Shown: positions 11,536-24,700 of the stretch, one piece after another
How the letters are laid out: each line of letters begins with the position of its first letter
Numbering within the stretch: the first letter of the stretch is position 1
Source: Callipepla californica brunnescens
Taxonomy: Eukaryota; Chordata; Aves; Galliformes; Odontophoridae
Assembly: GCA_023055505.1 (NCBI GenBank)
Contig: JALIRH010000002.1
Location: forward strand, 15,275,244 to 15,339,243
DNA length: 64,000 bases
Reading direction: 5' to 3'
Made by a program: the position numbers and the translations under genes
The notes under the pieces: model-generated
What the model was told of the DNA's origin: nothing
Database searches by the model: none
What the model saw: the letters and a program-made list of their open reading frames with translations, nothing else

Positions 11536-12112
11536 CAGAAGCATTCCTGCAACTCAAAACAGTGAAATAAATAGGGAATGCTTAAGCTTAAGAATGGTAA
11601 AAAACAAAGAATAAGATCTTAAGTGTATGTAAACAATTCTACCTGTAAATTTTCCAATGAAAACTAATGTCAGTGCTTTGCTAGTACAATATGTTTGTTT
11701 TTCAGTCTACTACCTGCAGAATCCATTTTTGTTTAATTAAAAGCATGTTAAAAGGATGCAATGTGTCTTATTAGCTGTATTCAGGCAATAGTCATTTAAA
11801 GTCATTGGAAATAATTATGATTTGCTCTGGTTTTCAATTTTAAATGTTTCTTCTTCAGCAGACAGCGTGATTCATCCTTATTTTCATTCTCTGCTGTATT
11901 CTAAATTTAAGCTTAAAAATCCAGTTTACCAAAGGAACTTTACAATATTTATCACCAGACATGTCAATCAGACCGAAAGCCATTAAGATTTAACGGCCCT
12001 GAATTTATGAATGAACTGCAACTCCAATTGGAAAAAAAGAAGTAAAATCATAGTTGTTAATGACACATTTTAAAGGTGTTTTCATATACTTCATAAAGAA
12101 ACAAAACAGAAC
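11536..12112. other. AT-rich spacer
   Basis: There is no recognised repeat, RNA gene or reading frame. Confidence 0.5.
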
Positions 12113-12385
12113 TGTAGAATTGTAGGGGTTCAAAGAGACTTCTGGGGATCATCTAGTCCAATCCCCTGCTGAAATATGTTCCTTAGAGGATGTTGCACAG
12201 AAAAACATCCAGGTAGGTTTTGGATATCTTCAAAGAAGACTCCACAACCTCTTTTGAGCTTGCTCCAGTGCTCTGCAACCCTCACAGTAAATTTTTTTCT
12301 CGTGTTCATATGGAACTTCCCGTGTTCCAGTTTGTGTGTGCTGCCCTTTGACATGTCACTGGGCATCACCAAGAAGAGCCTAGAA
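12113..12385 (-). mobile_element. CR1 LINE 3' fragment, minus strand
   Basis: It starts with AGAATTGTAGGGGTTCAAAG (reverse complement of the CR1 3' end), then ATCATCTAGTCCAATCCCCT, AGACTCCACAACCTCTTTTG, AGTGCTCTGCAACCCTCACA and GTCACTGGGCATCACCAAGA. Overlapping open frames on both strands (130 codons minus at 12130-12522, 71 codons plus at 12176-12391) come from this repeat and are not genes. Confidence 0.88.
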
Positions 12386-12547
12386 AAATAAGAGTCTGGA
12401 AAAGTAAGGTTATCATTTGCAAGAAGAGAGGTTATGTAAGTTCCCTGTTGTAACAGAGTTTTCTCTAGATCTGTAGATCTATCTGTGTCTGTGACATGGA
12501 GACAGCAGGCCCACAGGACCACCAGCCCACAAAAATATGAGGGGAAA

Positions 12548-12880
12548 TGGTCAGCAGTTTGTGGGCCTGTTCAGCTCATTTCTGTGACTAATGGGGCAGG
12601 GGGACCCATACCTAGGGAAAGTGGAAGGGGAAAAAGAGGGGGAAGGGTAAGGAGATGGGACATGGAGCTAAAAACAAAACAGTGGCAGCAATATGAGGAG
12701 GAAAGTTAATTTACTAAATATGATATCAGAATGCAAGATAACTCAATGCAACATAATTGAAATTGAAGTTAATAAATCAAATAAAATGAGAGAGAGTGTA
12801 TGCAAAACCAAAGGCCTTACTCTAAAGCTGAAGGTGAAATGGTGAGGGAGCACACACTGCCAAGAGGAACAGCAAATAAA
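12548..12880 (-). mobile_element. Truncated LTR, same family as the provirus
   Basis: Starting at TGGTCAGCAGTTTG it follows the proviral LTR through GACTAATGG, GGGGGACCCATACCTAGG, ATATGAGGAGGAAAG, ATTTACTAAATATGATAT, AAATCAAATAAAATGAGAGA and AAAGGCCTTACTCTAAAGCT, then loses similarity near 12880. The half away from the start is gone. It is the most diverged of the three family members in the window. Confidence 0.8.
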
Positions 12881-13096
12881 GAGGCAGTCTTTATTTACTT
12901 TTATTTACTTCATTACTTAGCTAGCAAAATTGAAGTTAACAGCTCAAAAAAAGGAAATTGTTGCAAAACATGTAAAAGCCAACCTAAACACAAAATTAGT
13001 GTTTTATGAACAGCAACAATAAGATCAAAGAAAGTGTGTCTCATCAGTAAAACTGATAAAGAATGGCAGAGTGGAAACTATGTTTCTTCTCTGCCC

Positions 13097-13629
13097 TTAT
13101 TTCAGCTAGGATGGAGTAGATTTTCCTCTCATAGTATCTGGTACAATGGTATGTTTTGGCTTTATGGGAAAAACTATGATGATAACATGCCAATTTTTTT
13201 AGTTGTTGCTTAGTAGTGCTGTACAGAGCAAAAGACTTTTCAGTTTCTTAGTTTTTTGTGCTGCGCTTCAGGTTAAGGAAGCTGGGAAGGGATAGAACCT
13301 GGATATCTGACCTACACAAGCCAAAGGTAGATTCCATACCATTCCATTCCATGCCTGCTGGTCAGAAAGATGCTGCTTGGAGACTAGTTGTGCATCAGCC
13401 AGTGAGTGGTGAGCAACTGCTTGTGTGTTGTTTCTTTTGTACATATACGTATTGTTATCATAACTATTATCCCTTTTTCATCTTCCCTTTTCTGTGTTAG
13501 TCAATAGTTTTCATCTTAACTCACAAATTCTACTATGGGTTGTTTACTTTTTCTCTCCTCCATCCCACTGTGAGCGGGGAAGTGAGCAAACAACTGTGTG
13601 TGATTAAACCACTGAGTTAAACCACAACA
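13097..13629 (+). mobile_element. Solo LTR, same family as 10958-11535
   Basis: Blocks in order are TTTCAGCTAGGATGGAGTAG, TTGTTGCTTAGTAGTGCTGT, CTGGATATCTGACCTACACA, CAGCCAGTGAGTGGTGAGCA, CCATCCCACTGTGAGCGGGG and the terminal GTTAAACCACAACA. Both ends appear to be present. It is diverged and I found no target duplication. The 80-codon frame at 13258-13500 lies inside it. Confidence 0.75.
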
Positions 13630-16600
13630 CTCCTCCTCTCCAGAAGCAATACAACAGATAGTAACACAGTGAAAGGAATACTGGATGACAGCACTGGCAA
13701 TAATGACGAGTTTTGAATCAGAAAGCAGATCGCCAGATCTGCAGCATTTATTCACCGAATGAAATACTTCAGGAGAATTAGAAATGCCTAGATTGAATTT
13801 GGTCAGAAATATTGCACAAATCTACTGTATCCTGATCCTTGGACAAATGAATGAACTATTACTTAATACTTCATTTTAAATGCTTAGTATTTAGGTGCAG
13901 TGGTTTGGGAGAAGCAATTCCTCAGATGAAATGCCAGTCAAATTTAATTTTTAAAAATGATTATCTGAAATGACTCTTTTAGATGGAGAATATAAAAATA
14001 ATTATCATCTTAAGTATTGATACTGCTCTGAGAATACCTCAATTGTTACTGACTTATTTCAAACCTAAACTATTGAAATATTACTGGCAAAGTTCACATC
14101 AGTTTCTGATAGGTATTACCAGTCAGCTACTTAGGTCTTTTGGAGTTTCACTGTGGACTCTGTAGAAAAGCCAAACAATATAAATATTAGACAAATTTAA
14201 ATCAGGAGTACTTGGCACAAAATCCCAGACGCCTTTTAACATAATGGGAAATGGTATCTTGGGACTCAGAGATTTATTTTTGAGTTAGAGACAAGAAAGC
14301 CAGCTTAATTCTACCTATAAACTTTAAAAATACATATGTTTGTGTAGGTGACATAGTGCCACTCAATTACTTTAATATACATTCCTCATGCTATTAAAAA
14401 TTCTTCATGCCATATGAGACATTCACATGGAAGATACTGCAGAGGCTTACACTGTTCTTCCATGGAAGTAAAACACACTATGTTGTCTCTAGTAGCATTA
14501 GACATCTATATATGGATATATGAATTAATCCTCAAGTCATTAGTTAATGAAGTTTACTACCAATCAGGTTGGAAAGACCCATTTCTGTAAAGGTTTCCAT
14601 TTGTCAAGACATTCTACCCAGGCAGATTTAACCGCCATTAGAAGGAAGATCTTTTCACAGACTCCTGTAAGATCTTCCCTAAAACTCTCTCGTAATTGAA
14701 TTGTTTCTGGACCTCCACCTGAAGCCCAAGTCTGTTAACAGAATTAGTGGAGGCTACAGTATTATTACTTAATTTCTTGATTCCCCTGAAATATTTAAAT
14801 GTATATTCAGATATGTGCAGGATCAGCTGTGAGAGTGCTGGAGATAAAAGATTTCTGTGTTTCATTTATCAAAGAAGTAGTCTTCTTTCAGCAAACTGGT
14901 TATAAAATCCTTTGATAGAGAGCAGTGATTGCAGTACTGAAATGATCTTTTGAACATACCTTTCTTCACTTAACAAAATGTTACTCCTCTATACAGTGTT
15001 TAAAATAACTTTAAACATCTGTAATACAAACTTTATTGAAATTCAGTAACTAATTGAAAATGTCAGTTTTGAATTTTTGTTTCAGGTTCATTTCTTTAAC
15101 AGCATAAATCAAGTATTTTAAAGATAATTTCTTTAACAGCTGAAAGCAAGTATTTTAAAATTAAAATTATCCTTTGTTTTTATTTTTTATTTTTATTTTT
15201 TTTCCTGTGAGAGACTATGAAGACTAAATGACTAAATTGAAGGTCAGAAGATGGGAACATATAATTCCAGAGTATAACAACTGATGCATGACAGATCTGG
15301 TAATAAAAATGTCTAACTTCTTCAAGCATAGTTGAAAAAAAGTTATTAATAAGCCTTTTAAAAATGACTGAAACTTGATGGAAGTAACTTTTACTATGAT
15401 GGCAAATACAATAGTATCATGTATTTAATCCTAATGAAGTTTTCATAAATCATAAGCAAACTGATAAAACATATTTTGCCTTGGCAGAAAGATAAGACAT
15501 AATAGATATCTCTGATTTACCGTCAACATTAAAAAGATGATCAATACAACATTAATTACCAAGATTATAATATTTGATTTTTTTTTTCATATTGACAGGA
15601 ATATAGTATTTGATATATCTTCACAGTCTTGGAATATGATTGCCTGTAGTATTGTACATGGTAGTTCCTCAAATTCCAATAAAATCGCTAAAAGAGCAGC
15701 AGTTTGTAGAACATTGCAATAAAGAAGGCATCAAAAATAAATTGAAAAGTCTTCACAACAACAGGTACCCATTTTCTGCTTGATTGCTAATGGTAAAGTA
15801 ATGCTGTGCCAGGTACCTTCAGTGCTGCTTCATTCCCACCACGGTTCCAGGCATTAGGCCGTAGTGGAAGTGCAAGCTCTGACTAATGAATATTGGCTTC
15901 AGCATTAGTAGGGAATGCCAATGGACATTGCATTCTACTGGAAGTAGATGGGTAAGGTACTAAAGTAAGCCCAAGCAGATTCCATACCACAGGGAAAACA
16001 AGCAGAGGTGTCACGGTCTCCCAGAAAAGAAGAGTGTGAAACTCTACCACAGAGAAGAGTCGTTCCTGCTCAGCTCCTCAGACAAGAACCGCAGTTGTCA
16101 GTGCAGAGAACCTGGCAAGGGGAAAAAAATTGCAGAGAGAAGGATGGATGCTAAGAAGGGATATCTTTCAAAACTGTTGGAACTGTGTTACTAATTAGCC
16201 TATTTGTTAATATGGGCTGCAAATGTGGACTAACTATAACTTCCATGATTATAAGGGGTTCTCTCTGCCTGTATGAGAGTTTTATGAGAGTTTTGAGTGA
16301 AACAGTGTCAATGATTTTATGATAGAGCTATCCATCTTTTCAAATTTGAAAAGTAAAATCTAGCATAGATGTATTGAGTTTCTGTTCTTCATCATATCAG
16401 TATATCTCAACATATAAGTCAAAGAATACCTCTGACATAAAGTTTTTAAAATTTTACCGTGTATTCATTTTATGTTATGAAATATGAATTTAATGCTAAA
16501 TGCAGAAAGAAACACATATGTTATTAGCATAAACTCCTTGATTCCTCAGAAAGACATTACATGAGAAAATGTTGCTACCATTTTCTAGCTTCCTTTTTGG

Positions 16601-16691
16601 GCAGGAAAATTGTAGTTTGGAGATGTAACTTCAGAGAATCCCATTGGGAGAAAGCAAAACAGGACATCCTGAAAGCACCCTTTGACCTTCC
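13630..16691. other. AT-rich sequence without a recognisable gene
   Basis: It includes a T-rich simple repeat (TTTTTA-type, about 15176-15205), a short tandem duplication at 15090-15160 (listed separately), and a less AT-rich patch at about 15780-16120 that I could not assign to any family. Confidence 0.5.
15090..15160. repeat. Two-copy tandem repeat, 37-bp period
   Basis: ATTTCTTTAACAGC and AAGTATTTTAAA occur in the same order at 15090-15122 and 15127-15159, with a few substitutions between the units. Confidence 0.75.
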
Positions 16692-17435
16692 TAGAATCAT
16701 ATAATGGCCTGGGTTGAAAAAGTCTTCAAAGACCATTTAGTTTCAACCCCCCTGTCATAGGGAGAGTCACCAACCATTAGACCAGGCTGCCCAGAGCCAC
16801 ATCCAGCCCTGTCTGGAATGCTTTGAGGGATGGGGCATCCACAACCTCTCTGTGCAACCTGTTCCAGTGCATCACCACTCCCCGAAAAACTTCTTCCTAA
16901 TATCTAACCTAAATCTTCCCTGTCTTAGTTTAAAACCAGTCCTTCTTGTTCTGTCACTATCAACCCATGTAAACAATCGTTCCCTCTTCTGTTTATATTC
17001 TCTTTGCAAATATTGGAAGGCCAGAATGAGGTCTCCTCTGAGCCTTCTCTTCTCCAAGTGAAACAAGCCCAGTTTCCTCAATCTTTCCTCATAGGAGAGG
17101 TGCTCCAGCCCTCTGATCATCTTAATAACCCATTCCAAGCGCTCTCCATCTGGGGGCCCCAGGCCTGGTCACAGAACCTCAGATGGGGACTCACAAGAGC
17201 AGCTTGAGCAGAGGGGGACAATCACCTCTCTCTCTCCCTGCTGGCCACCCCTTTTTTTAACGCATCCCAGGATATAGTTGGCATTCTGTGCTGCAATAGT
17301 ACACTGCTAACTCATGTCCAGCTTCTCATCCACCAGGACCCCTAAGTCCTTCTCTGCAGGGCTGCTCTCCAGGAGTTCTTCCCCCAGTGTGTATAAATAC
17401 CTGGTATTTCACTGGCCCAAGTGCAACACCATTAG
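16692..17435 (-). mobile_element. CR1 LINE, about 740-bp 3' portion, minus strand
   Basis: It starts with TAGAATCATATAATGGCCTG (3' tail). Read on the minus strand it carries the end of CR1 ORF2. A frame of 88 codons (17138-16872) includes the residues [17 protein letters not shown] and [10 protein letters not shown], typical of the C-terminal end of CR1 ORF2p. Upstream blocks such as TCCACCAGGACCCCTAAGTC and TTGGCATTCTGTGCTGCAAT also match CR1. It is 5'-truncated, has no RT catalytic region and cannot move by itself. Confidence 0.92.
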
Positions 17436-20400
17436 ACACAGATGCTGTTTCATGATGCAGCCAGTCGTAACTCACTTTTCAAAATTATATTAGTTTGATT
17501 CCACACTACAACAGAAATATCCTTGATCATATTTTCCATATATAAAGTCCCAAACAAGCTCTTACTATTGTGTACTAATGCAGCTCTGCTAGAGAATTTG
17601 GCCTCAGGAGTAAATAAAGCAATTGAATTCTTTTCATGTTAAATCTATAAGTAAGGGACAAATCTCTTACCAGACTGCAGCACTCAGCACAAGTATGACA
17701 TAGATTTATTTCTTCTAATGAAGCTTCATGATGCCTTTGGAATCTAATCAGATTCACTGGAATATTGAACTTGACCTGAGTATAATTTGTCTTTACTGCA
17801 CAGAGGCTCCCTGAAGAATGTCAGCAAGCCTTGTGAAGAAATAATAATAATAATAATAATAGAACAGTAAGAAAAAAACTTTCTTTAGATTTTGAGACAG
17901 CATGTGTCAGTTAATATGGAAATGAATTAATTGTTAACAAAATCAAAAGCCTGAAGGAAGAGAAATAATTGTAAATGTTCTTCAGAGCCATCAAAAATAC
18001 CCTAGAAAACAAAAGCTGACAGATTCAGAAATAATCTTTGGTATTAAATGTACTATCACATTTTTAATTCTTTTCAGAGACTAATGAAAGTAAGTTTGAG
18101 AAAAAATCTAAATATTGTTAGTTTTTCCTTTATGCAAACCTAAACTGTAATATTTTTATATGTTTAATGGAAACTAACTGAAAAAGAATTAAAAAGCAGT
18201 CAAATGAGCTAGTAGATTTGTTTAAATTATGAAAATCTTGTTTGTTTTAGACTAACTTACTTATTTTACATAAAATAATACTGAAATTCAGTGAGATCAT
18301 GTTTAACATTAATAAAGGTGGAAAGTTCTAATCTGAACAGAACAGTAATACTGAGTTCTATTAAAAAATAAAATCTTCAGATTAACTAATGGATTTTGCT
18401 CATAGAATGGTAAACAGTTCCTTACACTTTTTTCAAAGATTGATGAGTCTGAATACAAAAGCCTATGTATTTGTGTTTCTTCATGATATGGAAACTTCTG
18501 TATTGCTCAATATCTAAATAGTGATATCTGATAGTTTAGTCATCCTAGGACTAGTTCTAAGTTCCAGGACATCTTTCTCTCATCAGGAAAGTGACTTTAA
18601 AGACAAGAAGTCTGCATAAATTTATTTTAGAAATTGAAGCATATAATAAGAAAAGAGTGGTAAATACTGTATTTCCCATCTCTACTCAGCTTCCATCCTG
18701 CACTCCTTCAAGTAGTTTGTTTACTGATTTTAATCAAATTCAGATGAAAGAACCTTTTCTTTCAATAGTCTATTTACCGCCCATTTTTCAGATTCTAGAA
18801 TGTATTCAGACTTCATAATTTTTCTAAGCTATTTGCAAAGAATTACACATTTTAATACCTGGGGAATTTTTTGTCCAAATCTCTTTAATTGTGTATGTAA
18901 ACACTAAAGAATCCTAGAAAAATCTCATAGAAAATGAAACAAACACAAAAAGAGTTATAACAGCTAAATTTTGATCTTTTCATTGAAAGACAATTCAAAT
19001 ACTTATATAATTTCTACTTTATTTTCTTACTTATCTAAAGTAGCTGGCAATGTTCTCCATATAGTTTTCCAGCTTTCACTAAATTAGAGTTGAGTCACTA
19101 CTATCCTGTTCCTGCTGTTTTTATCATGTTGAATTTTGAGGAGATTGATTTGTTGAATGCATGAATAACACTTCATTTCTACAAGAGTGGTAATAGACAC
19201 TACAATTATAAAGGGAATATTAGTAAGAAGAATGCAAAGAAGCATGCTTTTTCTTACCTAATGACCGCAAGCATCTCAGTGTCTGATATAAATTAAAAAT
19301 AATGAAAACACATCTACCTATCATATTGCATGATATCAAGACAGCCACTAATCTGTTTAGCATGATTAATCAGATAAATTGACTAGTATATTTATAACAG
19401 TATTTTTGCCTTAATTTTAAAGCCCTTATTTCATCTGCCATAGTACACTAAATTCAACATACTCTTTGGGATGTTAGAGAGTTTATGAGAATTAGCAATA
19501 GCTTCTGGCTTCTGTGTTCCTTAATCAACACACAAAATGTATAGTGACTAAAAATTATCTTTTAGTAGATAATGAAATGAAATATTCTGGTGTCTTCTGA
19601 CTGCTTAGTGGTAGCTGAAACACTCGTGGATTTTGTCAGGTTCTAAACAGGTCAAAAAACATACAATTTTTTTTGCCAGCTTTTCAAACAGGTAATAACA
19701 ATTTCATAGAAATAAAAGCCAGGTTTTACTCAGGTGCTGAGTAAAACAAGCACATCATCATGTAGGTAGTCTGTGACTGACAATATCCATCTGCACGCTC
19801 ATATTAATCAGGATTTCCTTGCCTTCCCACACGTCTATTCAATCTGTGCCTACTCAGTGTCATTCAGAATGTGTCACTGAGTCGATATAAAAAAGAAAAA
19901 TATAACTTTTGGCTGATTACCTTTTATATCAACTAAAATCAGCTACACTTATTTTGTTCAAGTTTAAACAAAAACAGCTATTTTGAAAAAATGAGAGAAG
20001 ATATTGGCTTAAAATCTAACACATTTTTGAAATTATCTTTGGGAATTAGAATTTCAAATTTGTTTTCTTAGGCCAGCAAACCAATTACAGAATAGTGCAC
20101 TTCACATGGCCTTTTGGTACCTTCAGTTTTCACACTTTCAGAATAGAGGCATATCACTTGATAGATCACACACAACAGCTTAATGCCTTCTGGATGTGCG
20201 TTTGCACTATACACACAGTTCAAATGCGTGACCCTTAACTGTTAAATACTGAAGACATATCGTATTTTGAATGCAAAGTATGGAGACCTCTATCTGTCAA
20301 TCTTTCTCACTTTAATATTCTTGAAAGAAGGCCAAAGAAAATCTAAAGTATTTTTAGATTTCAGATTGACTTGTTGAAAAATCTTTCTACTGCTTCTTCA

Positions 20401-21438
20401 TTTTTGTGTCACAAACTCCTTCCCTTCCTTCTTTCCAGAGTTATTATAAGCTTCTAGGTTATCTAACTCTGTGAATGTTTCCTGATACCCACGTGTCAGA
20501 ATTTTCATCCTTACCTACATTTTTCACTTGGTGTATTGTACTTCTTGTCTCCATCACCCTTCCAGATTCCAAGTGAACCCAGAAAGTTTGTCAGATAGAC
20601 CTATAATCATGATGAATTTCTAATCCTTAACACTTCAGTACACACAGTGTTTTTTTGACACACAGCAACGCTTAGAAGTTGAGAACACAGTGGAAAACTG
20701 CTCATATCAACATAAATACACATATACACCAGCTTAAGATATTTGTTTCAATAGCCAGATGTTAACTTGTTCAGTTACTTCAGCAAAGGTATATTTAGTC
20801 ATGCTATAAAATGTTCTGTGACCTTTGATTTCCCTGATATAAAGAACTCTGAAGTTTGCTGTTATCTCTGATAGTATACAGTTATGCCTAAATTAATATC
20901 AGACACAGCATGGTTGTTATGAAAAGTAGTAACGGTCAGGCTGTATCCCTGTTGTTTGAACTATTTCAAAGCATGCTGTGATTTATTGAAGACAGAATCT
21001 AAGATATAGGCAGATATATATCCTTCTAACTTGTTCATAATATTTCCTTTCCATAGCCAGCGCTGACTGATCAGTGGTGTATAACACCAAAAGTCAGATA
21101 TTTTTCTTACCTGCCTAAGATTTTGCTCCTTCTTTAGAACGGTACTGGCATGTACTGGTGTAGGTCTCCTTCCCATCTTCTCTGATTCTCCAAAGAAATT
21201 TTCAATTCAAATTAAGACTTTAAATTGAACAATATTCCCCTTAAAGTCAAATGGAAATAATCAGTATTTTCAGTGCAAAATATGCCTTTCTGAATATGCA
21301 ATTCTCTATATAGTAGTTTTCACATAAACTTTTAGCGACAAGCTGAACAAAGATGAACTGAAGCACCCCTGAAAGAATCAGTAATTATTTACTAATAATT
21401 TGCTTAAAAGCAAGTATAGCAAGGATAATAGCATGATA
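17436..21438. other. AT-rich sequence without a recognisable gene
   Basis: There is an (AAT)n microsatellite at 17839-17861. Otherwise I see neither repeats nor credible coding frames in 4 kb. The 71-codon frame on the minus strand at 20961-21176 has no recognisable domain. Confidence 0.5.
17839..17861. repeat. (AAT)n microsatellite
   Basis: About seven uninterrupted AAT units. Confidence 0.95.
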
Positions 21439-21735
21439 GTGATAGGACAAGGAGGAAGGATTTCAACCTAAAGGAAGGGAGATTTCAATTAGATGTATGA
21501 GGGAAGTTTTCTACTGATAGAGTGGTGAGGTGCTAGAACAGGTTACTGAGGGAGGTTGTGGATGCCCCATCCCTGGAGGAGTTTAAGGCCAGGTTGGATG
21601 AGGCCCTGGGCAATCTTATCTAGTACTTGATCTAGCAGCTGGCAATCCTGCCTCTGGTGAGGGTGTTGGAACTTGATCATTGAGGACCCAAGCCATTCTA
21701 CGTATCTATGGTTCTGTGATTTTATAATTCTATGA
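21439..21735 (+). mobile_element. CR1 LINE 3' fragment, plus strand
   Basis: It begins GTGATAGGACAAGGAGGAAG and continues with AAAGGAAGGGAGATTTCAAT, TGCTAGAACAGGTTACTGAG, GTTGTGGATGCCCCATCCCT and GGCCAGGTTGGATGAGGCCC, ending in GTTCTGTGATTTTATAATTC and TATG. It is 5'-truncated and moderately diverged. Confidence 0.9.
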
Positions 21736-24700
21736 TACATTTAAGATAAGATGTTCAGTGAGATTTAAAATCTCTATCTAAGCCTATTATGCATTTGGAC
21801 AAAATCCTTCAGCATCCTTAATTGCCTTCTCTTAATCTTCCTCCGTTTTTAAGGAGGTCATGTTTGTTGTTTGTATCGATGTGTGCTTCAGGATTTTTTA
21901 ATTTTGTGAACAGGTTCGTTATTTTGTGTAGTTTTTCACTACTTTCGCACTAGTATAGTAGTGAGTACAATGGAATTTTCATTAAGTTCTGTTGGAAGAG
22001 TAGTGGCCACTTCAAATATGCAAAACAAACAAACAAACAAACAAAGACTGACCTCAAAGGCTAAATTTTAGAATTAGTTTAAGAAATTGTCAAATATATA
22101 TAAATTTCAAATTAACATAGATGACTACAGATCTGAATTCACAACACAATGAAGGAATTGACAGTTATTCATTTTGAGTCATCATTACACCATGCGAGAA
22201 TCAATGACGTTAGAAAAGACTGTAAGTTGCATGGATTTTCAACAGAGCATACCAGTTATTTCCTCAACAACCTCTGAAGCCACTGAAGTTGGCAGACTTC
22301 CTAATTTCTAACTTACTAAACCATGAACAGTCCACTTGAGTTGACTTAGTATATCGATATAGCTGTTATCTTGGAAGGTTATCAATTACCTTGTACTTGA
22401 AAACTCATATTCATACACATTTGTAAGCAGAATATGCACTTAGTATTTTAAACTTAGATATAATACAAAATAAAACTTCTTAATTTTGAGAATTATGTTT
22501 TGCCCAACATGTAAAAGAAACATTGAACGCATAGTAAAGGTCATCAGATCATCTCTTTGTGGGAATAAAGAGGTTGAATGATGTATGATAATTCAAAGGT
22601 ACAAAATCAAGATTTATTCCTTCCAAAATCTGATTGCAAGTGAGATTTGGAAGGTTCTGACTGGTTTCATTTTTCACAATAAAAGCAAAATTAAAAATGA
22701 AAAGCACAAAATTCACAAGAGGTTTCATATAACAGGTAGAAAAGCATTTATTTTTCTCTGTAAGAAATGGAGAACACATATTAAATAAATATGTGAGTTT
22801 TGAGGAGAAATTATTTAATATACCACTAGCTAGATTCAGTATTTTTTCCAATATACCAACATAATTTCTGTGAGTGCTAATGATTGATACAGTAGTTCAA
22901 ATTTTAATACTTTCTAATACTTCCATTTGGCTCTTTCCACCATTGTGTGTGACACTATTTTGTCTACTTGTTTGGTTTTTTTTTGCTTCATTACGTGGTT
23001 GGTTGGTGGCAGTGGTAGTTTGGAGTTTAGGTTTGTTTGGTTTGTAAATTTATTAAGATATTTAGTAATGGGAATTATTTTAACAGTACTCAAAGTCAAC
23101 ACAACTTCACTAACTTTAGGTCTTAATTTAGGACTTCAGAAATACTACTATTTCACAAGGGTAAGACAATTATGAGGTGCATACTTTCCTAACTAAAAAG
23201 CTAACAAACCACTCAACTTGCACATTTATCAGGAAATATTTAAATCAAGAAGTTCACACAATTTATTTTAAATCTTTTATAATCAATTATGAGATTGAAC
23301 TGAATAACTAACGTTGTTTTACTAAAATAATTGTTTTCTTGCTAAATTAATTGCTGCATTGCTAACAATGTAATGGTAAATGTAGAACTGAATTATGAAT
23401 AATGATATAAAATATCTGTTTTGTCTCCTTTTAAACAGAGCTAGTACTTGGCAGCATTTGCTCTAAATTACATTTAAGTATTTTACAGAACACGAAAGAG
23501 TATCAGTAGGAAAATGTACAAAAATCACCCACAATTTAAAGTTAGAGGAATCATGAGAAGTGTAGTTTCAAGTTCATGCAGAGTAAAGAAATGAACATCA
23601 GTCTCCCACAGCCTATGTTTCTCATTTAACTCAAGTAAAAGGCTTGTTAACCATATCAATCTATTCTGTTAAACACACACATACACACACAAAAAAAATT
23701 TCACTACAGGTGAAATTATTCAGTGTTGAGAAAGTATATGTGAAGAATTTTATAATTTAATAAATCCACATTTTTTCATTGTTATCTTCAAAAAATAACA
23801 TTTATATCTATGTAAGAGTGAGAATGTAACAGAAAATAATACTTATTAGGAGACGTAAATGTAAGAGATGTACATTCCAATTTCTTAATCAATATATTCA
23901 TCTTTTTTGCCTCCACCAAAACCTTCATTTAATAATCATGTTGGATCCTGAAGCTGCCTTTTTGTTATAGGTAACCTTCAGAGAGCACCTGAAGATAGGC
24001 CTCAATGAGGAGATATTCTGTTACCCTTATGCATGCAATACTCGCAGTGTCTTGGAAAATACATTCCATTTGTTCCTGAGACCATCTCCACGTACTTGAA
24101 ACAAAGGTAGCGAGTCCAGTCTGCTGTGTAACTCAGGGCTTGTTGTATTGCACAGACACAGGGAACTCCCGCATAGGACTGTCCTGCCACATTTTGATTG
24201 TGATTAATGAGTGATTTTATTAAAAAAAAAAATAAAAATTAAAGGAATAAGCATTTTGAAGATTGCAAAGTACTTCTAAACCTCAGTAGAGATGGCCCAA
24301 CTTTGTCCACGTAAATTCTCACATCTGCTTACACTTCTATGTAGATTTTTCCTAATGAGTGAGAAACTAAAGACCAATTTCTCACTTATAGATTAGAATG
24401 AAAACACAACAAAGACTGAAATAAAACATTTCATTCAAATAAGAACACAATATCAAAATGAGTTAGAATAAATTAAACAGAGTTTAATAATAAACAATAA
24501 TTGTTGAATTCTTGTTTCCTTTAAAAAAGATGAAATATTTCAAATGACATTGACTTGCTGTGCAGCTGTACATACCACAGTTGATACAAAGTGACAATTG
24601 ATGGAAAATTATATAGACAGACCTTGGCTGAATATAATTACTTCAACTAAGGATGGTTCTGAATAAATTAATCATAGTATAATAGCATTTCTATTTTGGA

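Noticed and set aside
12130..12522. 130-codon minus-strand frame
   Set aside because: Most of it is a reverse-oriented CR1 3' region that is normally untranslated or frameshifted.
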